Source of the DNA: Quercus robur
Lineage: Eukaryota; Streptophyta; Magnoliopsida; Fagales; Fagaceae
Direction: 5' to 3'
Length of the DNA stretch: 64,000 bases
Assembly: GCF_932294415.1 (NCBI RefSeq)
Contig: NC_065536.1
Coordinates: 13,423,974 to 13,487,973 of the forward strand
A program made the position numbers and the translations under genes. The notes beneath the pieces were generated by a model. That model worked only from the letters and a program-made list of their open reading frames with translations, did no database searches and was not told the DNA's origin. Shown here in pieces: positions 49,909-60,212 of the stretch (positions within the stretch are counted from its first letter, which is position 1; every line of letters begins with the position of its first letter).

Positions 49909-52636
49909 AAGCTGGAGAGACTTCAAGAAGAGGAATTAGTAGAGAAGCCATTTCAACGGAAACAAATGAAAATAAGGTTCCCTGAGCATGGAAGAAGTGG
50001 AAGATCTGTTGTAACAATTAATAACTTGGAATTTGGCTTTGGAGATAAGGTGAATTGATATACTTAATCAAACTAGGAAGAGGGTTCTAGAAACATTGAA
50101 TTATCTATTTCTGATTTTTATGTTTTATGAAATTGATGAGTTGTGTGTCAGGTGCTCTTCAACAAGGCAAATCTTACAATTGAAAGGGGAGAAAAACTTG
50201 CCATAATTGGCCCAAATGGATGTGGAAAGAGCACTTTGCCGAAATTGATAATGGATTTAGAGAAGCCAAGAGGGGGTGAAGTTTTGCTTGGGGAGCATAA
50301 TGTCCTGCCAAACTATTTTGAGCAAAATCAGGTGTGTTAGTGTCTACAATGTTGTATCTCCCATTTATCTAATGATCATGGTGTTTCTACTTTTTCATGC
50401 TTAATTCTAAGCTCCAATGGTTTTACAAACATATACATGTACTTCATATATATTTTTATATAATTGGCAGTTTGTATGTTTTGCTAATTTTTTGCTTGTG
50501 CTGACTGACACTGACCCGCATCTATTTTAGGTTGAGGCACTTCATTTGAATAAAACAGTGCTTGAGACAGTAGTAGAAGCTGCAGAGGACTGGAGAAGTG
50601 ATGACATAAAGGGACTCCTTGGGCGTTGTAATTTTAAAGCTGATATGCTTGATAGAAAGGTTTCTCTTTTGAGTGGTGGTGAGAAGGTAAGCTAAAACTG
50701 TATGCTCTTATGCGATTTTGTATTCTCTCCTAGTGGACATATATCTAGCATTTATGTGTTACATAACAAGTTCTGTTTTGTGCTTCAGATCTTTAACTGG
50801 AAAATTTACCTATCAAAAAAAAAAAAAAAAGACAAAAAAACTTTAACTGGAAAATTAATTTATAATTTTCTTAGTCTCTTGTATATACACTAGAGTAGTA
50901 TTGTACTTTAATGGAGAGCAGAAATTATCAACAGCATTAATTTCCTAGTCTCTTGTATATATTTCATAATGTTAAAGAGTACTATTGTAGTTTAATGGAA
51001 ATAAGAAATTACAGCACAATTTGGTGGATTTCATTTCCGGTGATAGTTTGAGGATTTTTGGACAAAGTCTTGTGATTTCCTGAATGAAAACTGCTGAGAT
51101 GATAGACAAAATATACAACTAAAAACCATTAGATGATTTTGTCTATGTCATTCTTAATTCCAGTGTTCTGATTTTTCAGCATGGTTTTTGGTGTTTCTTT
51201 TCCACCCCTTTGTCTAATTCAGATTATTTGTTGAGTTTTAGTTGGACCCAAGGAGATTCTAGGAAGGGTGGAAGACACAAATATTTTGTGGATTTTATGT
51301 ATCATTTGGAAGTTAGATGTATGACTTAAACTGGATCTATTTCAATGCATCCAGTGATCTACATGTGTAATTTTTTTCCTGGCATAGGGTTGCACTTGTG
51401 CCTGTGTAAATATGTATGCTTGTCTGTTAAATATATTTCCATTACTTGTTTTCGGTTGAACAGGCTTATTTTCTTACCATGTCTTTGTTTCATTACATTT
51501 ATGTTGTACATTTTCCTTTTAATGAGACATATCTGATTGTTTCTTCCTGTTTTGTTAGGCGCGTCTTGCTTTTTGTAAGTTCATGTTGAAACCGTCCAGT
51601 CTACTAGTTTTGGATGAACCAACTAATCACTTGGATATACCTTCAAAAGAGATGCTAGAGGTTTGGTTTATGTTTTCAGTTAATCTCTGGTTTAGCACTG
51701 TAATCTTTAATGAATGTAGTGGTGCAAAACCTCATGATTACTTTAATCATTTGATGATTTATCAAGAGGCAATAAATGAGTACCAGGGAACCGTTATCAC
51801 AGTTTCTCATGACAAATACTTTATAAAGCAGATAGTTAATAGAGTGGTGGAAGTTAAAGACTGCAATTTACAAGATTATGCAGGAGACTACAATGTAAGC
51901 CCACCTCCTCCCCTCTTCTCTCTTAAAAGAACAGCATAATTTAAGATTTACAAGCTTTTTGAGGAAAATAAATCTGAGCCTGAGAACCTAGTCATGATTT
52001 TATGGCACTTCACATTTGCTGTGATGACCACAGGTACACCAAATTTCAGACTATCAAGCTTAGCAGTGCCTAGTGCCTACATTTCATATCAAACCAAGCA
52101 TACAAAAGTTTTAAGTGCCCATTGAGGCCTAATTTGTGATCATATCATGAGATACATTATTGACATTGTTAAGCCCATTATGCAACTATAAATGAAAAAA
52201 AAAAAATTATCATATCCCATGTGCATAGCTTAGTGGGAGTCTGGACGTTGTCCTCCATGTAGTGCAATTATCCAATTGCTAAATTTATTAGTACTTTATG
52301 ACCTTGTGTATATATTACAGTATTATCTTGAGAAAAATCTTGATGCGAGGATGAGGGAGCTAGAACGTGAGGCCGAGCTTGAGGAGAAGGCTCCTAAAAT
52401 TAAAGCCAAATCCAAGATGTCTAAGGTAAGCATTGTTGTTATTATTACCAGCATTATGAAACAGGAAAGGAAATGATATAGCTTCATAAGCTTATGCTGT
52501 AGCAATCTGAGCCCAAATTTAGATTTTGTTCCTCTAATAGGCCGAGAAGGAAGCCCTGAAGAAGCAGAAAAGGCAAGCATTTCAGCAGGCAAAACAAAAA
52601 TCAAAAGGAACGAACAATTCTAAGAGGTGGAATTGA
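49909..52636 (+). pseudogene. Captured 3' half of ABCF5 (ABC-F ATPase)
   Basis: Seven exons: 49909-50049, 50152-50331, 50531-50686, 51559-51660, 51766-51894, 52321-52425, 52541-52636 (stop TGA). They cover the inter-domain linker and the whole second ATP-binding domain: Walker [10 protein letters not shown] (followed by Leu-Pro where the family has Leu-Leu), signature LLSGGEKARLAF, Walker B LLVLDEPTNHLD, switch His in VTVSHDKYF-like TVITVSHDKYF, and a Lys-rich end SKGTNNSKRWN. The first ATP-binding domain is missing, so about 300 of some 690 residues remain. The acceptor before 51766 reads AA where AG is needed; the 105-bp intron is free of stops and in frame, so retention would insert 35 residues. 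ABC-F proteins act on ribosomes in organelles or cytosol. As it stands this is a truncated copy. Confidence 0.85.
50791..50856 (+). mobile_element. Ultra-short LINE insertion (34 bp) with 16-bp duplication
   Basis: CTTTAACTGGAAAATT is present at 50791-50806 and 50841-50856. The 34 bases between are TACCTATCA plus an A run, the same 3' end as the LINE at 44.08-44.36 kb (TTACCTATCAAAC). It is an extreme 5' truncation in an intron of the ABCF5 copy. Confidence 0.75.
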
Positions 52637-54235
52637 TTGATTCACCCATATTCTTCATTGAAGATTCCTCCAATGTTTCAATTATTTTTTTTTACTTGTA
52701 AAACAGCCTAGGAGATGAGGTGGCCTGTTGTGAGCCAGGTAGTTGTCCTCATGTATATAATTTAAATAGAATTATAGGTATTACTTGAAATTAAGGCTGT
52801 AATTGAAAATCTTGTTCTAGCAATTTGTTCTCCTTTACTAATGATTGCAGAACCCCGACAACATGCATTTATGCTTTCGAAAGCCATATAATGTAAGGAA
52901 AACATGAAGGCAGGAGTTCAGGGACTGTTTGATTATAGCCCCTTTTGAAAACCTGGTTCTAGATATCATTTTACCATAAATCCAACAGAGTTCTTGAATG
53001 TATGAAGTGTGCTAAATAAATGAAGCCTAAATTCAGAAAATACATTCAAGTATGACATGGTAGCCTCCCAGAATGACGTAAAACCCACCGGTAGCTAGCT
53101 AGTACTGCTTTGGTTGTTACTTATTATTATTATTTTTTGGCTGACACAACTAGTATTGTGTTAGACTAAGTACATTGAAAGTTGGGGTGCCTACCACGAA
53201 CCTTCTTGGAATGAATCTTAAAATTTTGTATGTGATAGTGGTTGCATCAAAGATGGTTGTTGTTGCTGTTCTGAAACTTGCAACCATTGGCAACGACAGA
53301 TGCAAACTTTGAACTAGATTTGTAGATTCTTTACCCAAAAAAAGAAAAAAAGATTTGTAAACAAATAAAATAAATGGAATGTTAAATTACTAACTTGGTT
53401 TCAAACTATTTGGGCTAAATTTAATTTAACACTCAACTACTATTTGTATAATTGTATCAATATTTTTTTTTTTAGAAATACTATTTGTATCAATTTAATC
53501 ACTTAACTTTCAAAATCAAGCCAATGTCATCATTATGTGTGAATTTTTTTAGTAACTTTAATAAAATGGCCACCCTCCAAAAAAAAAAAAATTAATAAAA
53601 TGGCCAAACTACAATTTTTTGGTTTTTATAAATTTGTCACAGTTTTAGTTTTAGTTGGGTCTTGTTAACAGATGCCCTTAGATTATTTGTTACCAAATCA
53701 TTTTTAAGGACAAAAAGTTAGTTAATTTTTTTTATCAAATGCTTTTAAAAATAGTTCCTAAACCTATACTTTTAGAGCATCGTAAATTTTTCAAGCCATT
53801 TAATAGTATCAATTTTGTCCCTCGACTTTCAAATCAATTTCCCCAACTATTAGTTGTATCAATTTTGTTCATACACTTTTAAAACCAATTTCTAAGAATA
53901 AAATTAACTTCATTTAAATGTTGAAAGTCGAAATTAGCACATTTATATTAACATTGATGCCAATTTAAAGTTATATATATACACACTATTTGTCAAAGTA
54001 ATGGGGAAGAATAACGTTTTAGTTAAGGTAAGTAATATTCCTATATGAATGCACTTAATTGTAAATTTGCAGCTGTGCCTTAACTATTTATTTTTTTGAA
54101 AAATAATGATATTTTAGCAAGGGAATAGACTATTACATGCACAAGGAGTGCCTTAGGAGTGCCTTTTTGTTAATAAGAGATGGTTTGAAAACAGTTTGAA
54201 TACATTTTTATCTAATGTTTCATATTGTTTCCCAG
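52637..54235. other. MULE interior between ABCF5 and RPT6 copies
   Basis: The first part is the ABCF5 3' UTR. From 53.4 to 53.95 kb are phrases such as ATTTGTATCAATTTAATCAC repeated loosely, likely decayed repeat DNA. No gene is recognised. Confidence 0.4.
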
Positions 54236-55072
54236 GTTCATCTTGAACGGAAATATGTTGTTGACATTGATAAAAATATCGATATCACCAAGATAACTCC
54301 ATCAACAAGAGTTGCTCTCCATAATGACAGTTATGTGCTTCATTTAATCTTGCCAAGCAAAGTTGATCCATTGGTCAACCTCATGAAAGTTGAAAAGGTT
54401 CCAGATTCCACATATGACATGATTGGCGGTCTTGACCAGCAAATTAAAGAGATAAAGGAGGTTTGCCTTGTGTACCCTTTTACTTTCTGCATTTAAACTG
54501 GTAGTGGCAATGGTGACAGTGAAGTGCAGCGGACTATGCTGGAGCTTCTCAACCAGCTGGATGGATTTGAAGCATCAAATAAAATAAAGGTATCGTGTGT
54601 GTTTTCATTATGCAGATTGGGTTGTTTAGTTTTTGGTACTTTTCTTTATTGTGACCTCAACTATTTAAACAGATTCATCTCTTATTGTAAGTATTTGGCA
54701 AGCATGTCAAAATAGGCTTCATTCTTGTAAAGATTGCCAGTATTTTATTCAATTTAAACAATCTCAACTCTTTTCGATGGATTTGGACAGAATGATAAGT
54801 ATAGTCTTGTTAATTCCATAACGACCTATTGCACTGGGCTATTAAAGTCTTCAGAAGTGAAATATTGTGTGTTTTCTCTGTGCATAATCATATTATCCCT
54901 TCTTCCTTTTTTCGTTTTTTTTTTGCTGCAGGCTGTGTGCACAGAATCTGGGATGTTTGCTCTGAGGGAGAGGAGGGTTGATGTAACACAAGAAGATTTT
55001 GAGATGGTAGTGGCAAAGGTAATGAAGAAGGAGACCGAGAAAAACATGTCATTGCGGAAGCTATGGAAGTAG
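54236..55072 (+). pseudogene. Captured, internally deleted proteasome RPT6 gene
   Basis: Three recognisable exons: 54236-54460 ([36 protein letters not shown]), about 54498-54589 ([30 protein letters not shown]) and 54932-55072 ([20 protein letters not shown], ending [15 protein letters not shown], stop TAG). This is the 26S proteasome regulatory AAA-ATPase 8 (RPT6/SUG1). The part coding Walker A and Walker B is gone: the first two pieces are only about 37 bp apart where about 100 residues should lie. The second region of homology and most of the small AAA subdomain are also missing. The N-terminal coiled coil is absent. It cannot function as an ATPase. Confidence 0.88.
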
Positions 55073-55935
55073 TGTGTCTCCATGTTAATGTTTTGTTTCA
55101 CTCCACCACCCTGAATATAATTGATCCGTGGCTTTGTTCTTCACACACAGCCAACAGCTCTGTTCTTTGTATGGATATAAAAGCCACATGGGGGTGCCTA
55201 CACTTTGTTGAAGTTTTTTAAATACCACTGGCATCTCTGTTTATTTTGTTAAATATTCTTTTGTGATACATTTTTATGTAATATGTGTTTTACTTCAAGT
55301 ATCTGACAAGAATGTCCGTAGACAATGACTGTCAATCTGTTATCAATCTATTGGTTAGACGACCAGAATGATAATTAAAAATCTGTGCTTAGTGGAGAAG
55401 CACATGTGGCTTAGTTTTCTGGGCATGTGTAGCTGTAGCATGAGACATAGCACTCAGGGATCAATCCTACCATGTAGTGGTTGTAAATGAGCTAATTAGA
55501 GTTAGAACTTCAATTATATTCAAAATAAAATTAAAAGAACAAGTTTGAACTTTTAATATTCCACTCAATTTTCTTGCTTATAGTTTGTGCATTACAATGT
55601 GATATGAAATTATACTGAATGTGTGCTTTTTGTGTATTGTTGGATTGTGAAGACATGAGATGTTGATTTTCTTTTCTTTTTCTTTTTTTTCTTTTTTTTT
55701 TTGGATTTACAGGGTTGGGTTACTTAGATGTTGGCAGTTGAAAACAAAAAAACCAGATTGTATAATTTTATTTTGTTCATTTCAGTTATATTTTTGGATT
55801 TACAAGGTATTACTCTTCGATGTTGGCGGTTTAGTAAAAAATTACCTGAAATTAGTTCTCAAATGGGGTAATAACAAAAAATTGAAAAAAAAAATCCCAG
55901 TAGAACTCTAGTTTAATGGGGTTACCATAAATGGA
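55073..55935. other. MULE interior after the RPT6 copy
   Basis: RPT6 3' UTR-like DNA, then (55380-55500) a possible tRNA-like SINE remnant (GTGGCTTAGTTTTCTGGGC with GGGATCAATCCT), then T-rich DNA. No gene is recognised. Confidence 0.4.
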
Positions 55936-56306
55936 AATCGAGTCTGTAAGACTCGGTTTCTACTTATAGAAATCAAGTATCTTATACTCGATTTCCATAA
56001 ATAGAAATCGAGTCTCTAAGACTCGATTTCCATAAATAGAAATCGAGTCTCTAAGACTCGATTTCCATAAATAGAAATCGAGTCTCTAAGACTCGATTTC
56101 CATTTATGGAAACCGAGTATAAGATACTCGAGTTCCACTGGGAATTTTTTTTCTTTTTTGGCCGCAGGTTGGGACCAGAATTATTTTTTAGTTCTCAAAT
56201 TGGGGTAAAAAAAAAAGAAAAAAAAATTCCCAGTAGAACTCGAGTATTTTATACTCGGTTTCCATAAATGGAAATCGAGTATAAGATACTCGAGTTCCAC
56301 TGGGAT
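55936..56306. repeat. Array of palindromes related to the MULE terminal repeats
   Basis: Eight palindromes are present, including three adjacent 35-bp units with core CGAGTCTCTAAGACTCG and shoulders GAAAT/ATTTC, and four with core CGAGTATAAGATACTCG or its variants. The same GAGTCTCWRAGACTC logic makes up the terminal repeats at 30.9-31.1 and 61.2-61.5 kb. Blocks AATCCCAGTAGAACTC and CCGCAGGT(T/G)G are also repeated. It lies about 700 bp past the transposase stop codon. Confidence 0.8.
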
Positions 56307-57016
56307 TTTTTTTTTTTTTTTTGCCGCAGGTGCATGGACCAGAATTAATTTTCTCCCCTGCAGCAATTTTTCTAGGGTCCAGAACACATCAAACAACTAC
56401 ATACCAGCATATGATAGGCGAAGGGTACATACATTAAAGTTCTACAACCAGATTAAAACAGTAACTATTCAATAAAATTATTGTTGGACAAAAGTCTTAG
56501 CACACAATGGCAGTTCAATACTAGAAGGGCCTTGTGGTTAAACTTGCCAAAGTAATATCATTGTTCGTATTATAGGAAAAAGCTGCATCACGCAACTAAT
56601 GTAACGAGTAAAATGGATAGCAAATAGTTCAATTATCCGTAATTTACAACAATAAACAAAATAACAACTAAGTTAATACAACATAGTCTACATATTCGCT
56701 TAGCGGAAGCTCCATACTGATATAACATATTATACATATTCATCTAACACTTGTCCATACTGATACAACATACTCTACATAATCACCTAGCTTGTCCATA
56801 CAGAAGATCACGACAAGTCCCACGTACAATGTCACTTACGAAAATCAAGTCTCCGCTTGCCTGACAAACATTAAATACGGTTATTAGTTTCCAAATGCAA
56901 AGAACAAAAACCAAATGACATTCTGAGTATATTAGATCAATATAGTGACGGCACTTGCCTAGTTCATAGCACTACCACTTGTCGAAGCCCCATGGGAATT
57001 GGGACAGCATCTGCGG
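56307..57016. other. 3' flank of the transposase gene
   Basis: AT-rich DNA with several repeats of a CTACATA/TGATACAACATA type phrase (56.65-56.79 kb). It probably holds the transposase 3' UTR. No other gene is seen. Confidence 0.4.
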
Positions 57017-59764
57017 TTATGCCCCTCTTGATGACACTCTACATCGTTGTCTCGGTTGAATCTCCTTCAACTTCGGATCTTCCCTCCGGCTTCCCCGTTC
57101 TCGCCGTACCCCATCCATTTCATTCCTTATTCTTGACATCGTAGGACGACCTTTGGCCCACAACAATTGTGGGTCAGGCACCCACCGTGGTCCGCGAACG
57201 TCTGTCCATAATGACTCTGACTTTGGCACCACAAAATTATGTGAATATGTGAGAATGACGTTGTTCAGACTGTAACATGGGTCAATATAGCTGGGCGCAT
57301 CGAGATGCAGACCTTTAAGAACTTTAATTGCATGTGAACAAGGGATCTTCAAGTTTTGCCACTTTCCACAACCACAAGTTCTATCAAATATGCGCACATC
57401 ATGACTGTGATTTCCCCCTCCAGCTCTATGGTCGTTATACGGGGTAACCACTTGATATATACCCTCTGCATGATTATAATTCCTCAGAGTGTGTCTTGCA
57501 ATTTTCTGCTCATTTTTGTTATAGATCTCCATTGCATAATCACTCCACACCTTACCTCGAGAGAGATCAGAAGTAATTTGTTTATGTCGATCGTGGAAAT
57601 ATGCAACAAGTTTAAAATAAGTGAACTCAACCATTGCAGCAATGGGCAAACCGCGGGCACCTTTAAGGACCCCATTAAAGCACTCAGAGATATTGGTTGT
57701 CATTGCCCCGTAACGTCTTCCACCATCATGTGACTGGGTCCATTTGTCTACATCCTCACTCATTAGATATGTGTATGGCATATAACGTATAATCCGGCGA
57801 TCAGTAGGGTCTACACCCCTCAGTAAATTAATCTCGGCCTCCTTAATGGTTTGCATTATGGACACAAATTTAGCATCATGAGTCGCATATCCAGCTTTCA
57901 AGGCCAATGCCTTTAAAGTCGGGTTATCAAAATGTGTGTTGAAGTTGCTAGCAACATGTCGAAGGCAATATCGATGATATACCCGTTCTCTTCCGTCTTG
58001 CCCTCTAGGCCACTCTCGAATGGCGCATTTGATACCTTTATGTCGGTTAGAAATAATGCAAATGTCCTTGTTTTCAATAACACGCTCTATCGAAGTCCTG
58101 AGACACTCTAAAAACCACCCCCAACTAGGCCCTGACTCCTTGTCCACAACAGCAAAGGCGATAGGCAAAACCTTTTGATTAGCATCGGTTGCCATTGCAA
58201 TCATCAATACCCCTTTGTATTTACCATATAAATGAGTTCCATCAATACTGATCACTGGCCTGCAATACTGGAATGCAGCAATGCATGGAGCGAATGCCCA
58301 ATATACATAGCGCAGTAACGTAGTACCTTCTAATGGCTTAGGTATGGTGTGATAGCTATACTGGGTACCCGAATCCTGATCCAAGTATGCCAACAACAAC
58401 TTTCGCAACCTTTGGTAAGACTCCTCCCAATCTCCAAAATCCTTAGCAATTGCCTTTTGTTTTGCGTCCCATACTTTATAGTAAGAAAGCTCATGATCAT
58501 ACTTAGTACGTATGATCTCCCAAAGCTCATCAACAGTAGTAGTGTGCTTTTTTCGCAATCTTCCCACAATTTCTGATGCAACAAAATTAGAATCCATCAT
58601 TCTACCGTCTCTTCGCAGCCCAAAGGGTATACAACTGTGTGGACCCACATAAGACGTGACCATCCACAGATCATTGAATTTAGGCTTCATGTATGCCCCA
58701 ACGTACCACTTGCAGTTGTCGTCAACGCATGCGGCGCACAATTGAGTTGTGCTCGACCTTTGGATGGAGAAATTTCTATTATCCTTTGCTGCGTATATTA
58801 TCAATGCACGCTTCACCACAGCTTTATTTGCAAAAGTCAACCCTTTACAAAAATGCATCCCATCTTGCCAAGTACAAAGAAATGGTATCTGAAGACGTGA
58901 AGGATCAACCATATCTTCCCAAGTATTTGCGTAGAATGAGTCCGCAGGAGGTCTGTAGCCAGTGGTCGTATCTGTATCATGCTGGACACCAATATCATCA
59001 TCATCTGCATCGCCTTCATCATGGTACTCCATATTTTCCTCTTCAAAATTAGGAACGACTTCATGCTCATCCACATCGTTCTCAAAGTCACCTTGCTCAA
59101 TCCTCTCTTCGTACTGATCCATATCATCATTATTTTCACTATCATTCGCAGCATGATTTTCGTCTTCGTCTTCCTCCTCTAAATGTGTCTCTTGAGAGTA
59201 GAGGGTTTCACCAGTATTCGCAACATAATCTTGAGATGGGAGCGTATAACCTCCCATTGCATACCCTCCCATTGTAGTGCATCCATCATCTAGGGCTGTA
59301 AATTGTAAAGCCGTAGATGTTTCTTGCACCACCTCAGTACTGTTGTCTACACTCGCCTCCAAACTTACATACAACTCAGCAGCATTTACTTGGGGCATTT
59401 TCTGGATCCTATTAAACATCATCTTTACATGTTTATCTTCTTTAATCGCCATATACCCGTAATTTATCCGTTCATGAAGGACTTCTTGTGGGCAACGATA
59501 AATAATCTTGATGTCATACCAAGCAGGGTTTAATTTCAATTCGTCCATTATTTTCCTCTTCAAATCAGTCAACGTCTTCAACTTACGACGTAACATCATG
59601 TAGTAGCATTCGATACCCTCCCCTCTAAATGGGAATCCGTCAATCCCTTCAGGATTGTAAAGGGGTCCACCGAAGTATACATTTATGTCAATATTCTTCA
59701 AAGATTGTGAACCTATTAGAGAGCCAAGTAAATTTATGTTAGTGACATATTTGATCTCTTTCAT
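57017..59764 (-). CDS. MuDR-type MULE transposase
   Basis: An uninterrupted, intronless frame of 915 residues. Order: N-terminal MuDR/PB1-like region (about 5-140, YFGGPLYNPEGIDGFPFRGE); acidic linker (about 195-270); a Cys/His zinc-binding stretch (CAACVDDNCKWYVGAY...HSC); the MULE DDE domain; a SWIM zinc finger (C797, C799, C809, H811 in CGCGKWQNLKIPCSH); and a basic tail. The RNase-H-fold acids appear at D508 (VISIDGTHLYG) and E694 (TNISECFNG). The position usually filled by the second Asp is N573 (CIISNRHKGI where the family has SDR). The gene starts about 1.4 kb inside the right TIR and is read leftward, the usual layout of MuDR mudrA. It is expected to bind the TIRs and cut and insert the element; the D-to-N change may block catalysis. 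Confidence 0.92.
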   Translation of the reverse strand: MKEIKYVTNINLLGSLIGSQSLKNIDINVYFGGPLYNPEGIDGFPFRGEGIECYYMMLRRKLKTLTDLKRKIMDELKLNPAWYDIKIIYRCPQEVLHERINYGYMAIKEDKHVKMMFNRIQKMPQVNAAELYVSLEASVDNSTEVVQETSTALQFTALDDGCTTMGGYAMGGYTLPSQDYVANTGETLYSQETHLEEEDEDENHAANDSENNDDMDQYEERIEQGDFENDVDEHEVVPNFEEENMEYHDEGDADDDDIGVQHDTDTTTGYRPPADSFYANTWEDMVDPSRLQIPFLCTWQDGMHFCKGLTFANKAVVKRALIIYAAKDNRNFSIQRSSTTQLCAACVDDNCKWYVGAYMKPKFNDLWMVTSYVGPHSCIPFGLRRDGRMMDSNFVASEIVGRLRKKHTTTVDELWEIIRTKYDHELSYYKVWDAKQKAIAKDFGDWEESYQRLRKLLLAYLDQDSGTQYSYHTIPKPLEGTTLLRYVYWAFAPCIAAFQYCRPVISIDGTHLYGKYKGVLMIAMATDANQKVLPIAFAVVDKESGPSWGWFLECLRTSIERVIENKDICIISNRHKGIKCAIREWPRGQDGRERVYHRYCLRHVASNFNTHFDNPTLKALALKAGYATHDAKFVSIMQTIKEAEINLLRGVDPTDRRIIRYMPYTYLMSEDVDKWTQSHDGGRRYGAMTTNISECFNGVLKGARGLPIAAMVEFTYFKLVAYFHDRHKQITSDLSRGKVWSDYAMEIYNKNEQKIARHTLRNYNHAEGIYQVVTPYNDHRAGGGNHSHDVRIFDRTCGCGKWQNLKIPCSHAIKVLKGLHLDAPSYIDPCYSLNNVILTYSHNFVVPKSESLWTDVRGPRWVPDPQLLWAKGRPTMSRIRNEMDGVRRERGSRREDPKLKEIQPRQRCRVSSRGA

Positions 59765-60181
59765 TTAACATCAATTACAAAACCTTTTCTATCTACTCAA
59801 AGTACAAGAATCACAACTTCTAAAAGTGTAACAATTGCATATACTCACCCCACATCACATACAAACACACTCAATCATTATAATTTCATACTCAAACAAA
59901 TAAAAAAGCTAAAGACAAAACTCACCCCCATTACACAATTCAAACTCAGCTCTAACAAAAATATAATTAAAAATATCAAACCAAACAACAAAAGTCATCA
60001 GGATGTGCAAATGAATGAGTGCAATTATGTAACAACATCATTCAAGTAATTTTAAATTAATGCCATACCCTATTACACTACTATTGATGAAATAACATAG
60101 AGCAAGGTTCATCAGACAAAAAAAAAAAAACGCTAATGTGAATATAATCATGATCAATCAAATTAGACATATCATCTAATT

Positions 60182-60212
<31 letters not shown>

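Noticed and set aside
43273-55072. A normal gene-rich interval with LRR, SOC1, ABCF5 and RPT6 genes
   Set aside because: All are truncated or internally deleted, none has its 5' end, and all lie inside the element bounded by the target duplication.
55936-56306. CRISPR-like array
   Set aside because: The repeats are perfect palindromes with no variable spacers, in plant nuclear DNA, and match the MULE terminal repeats.
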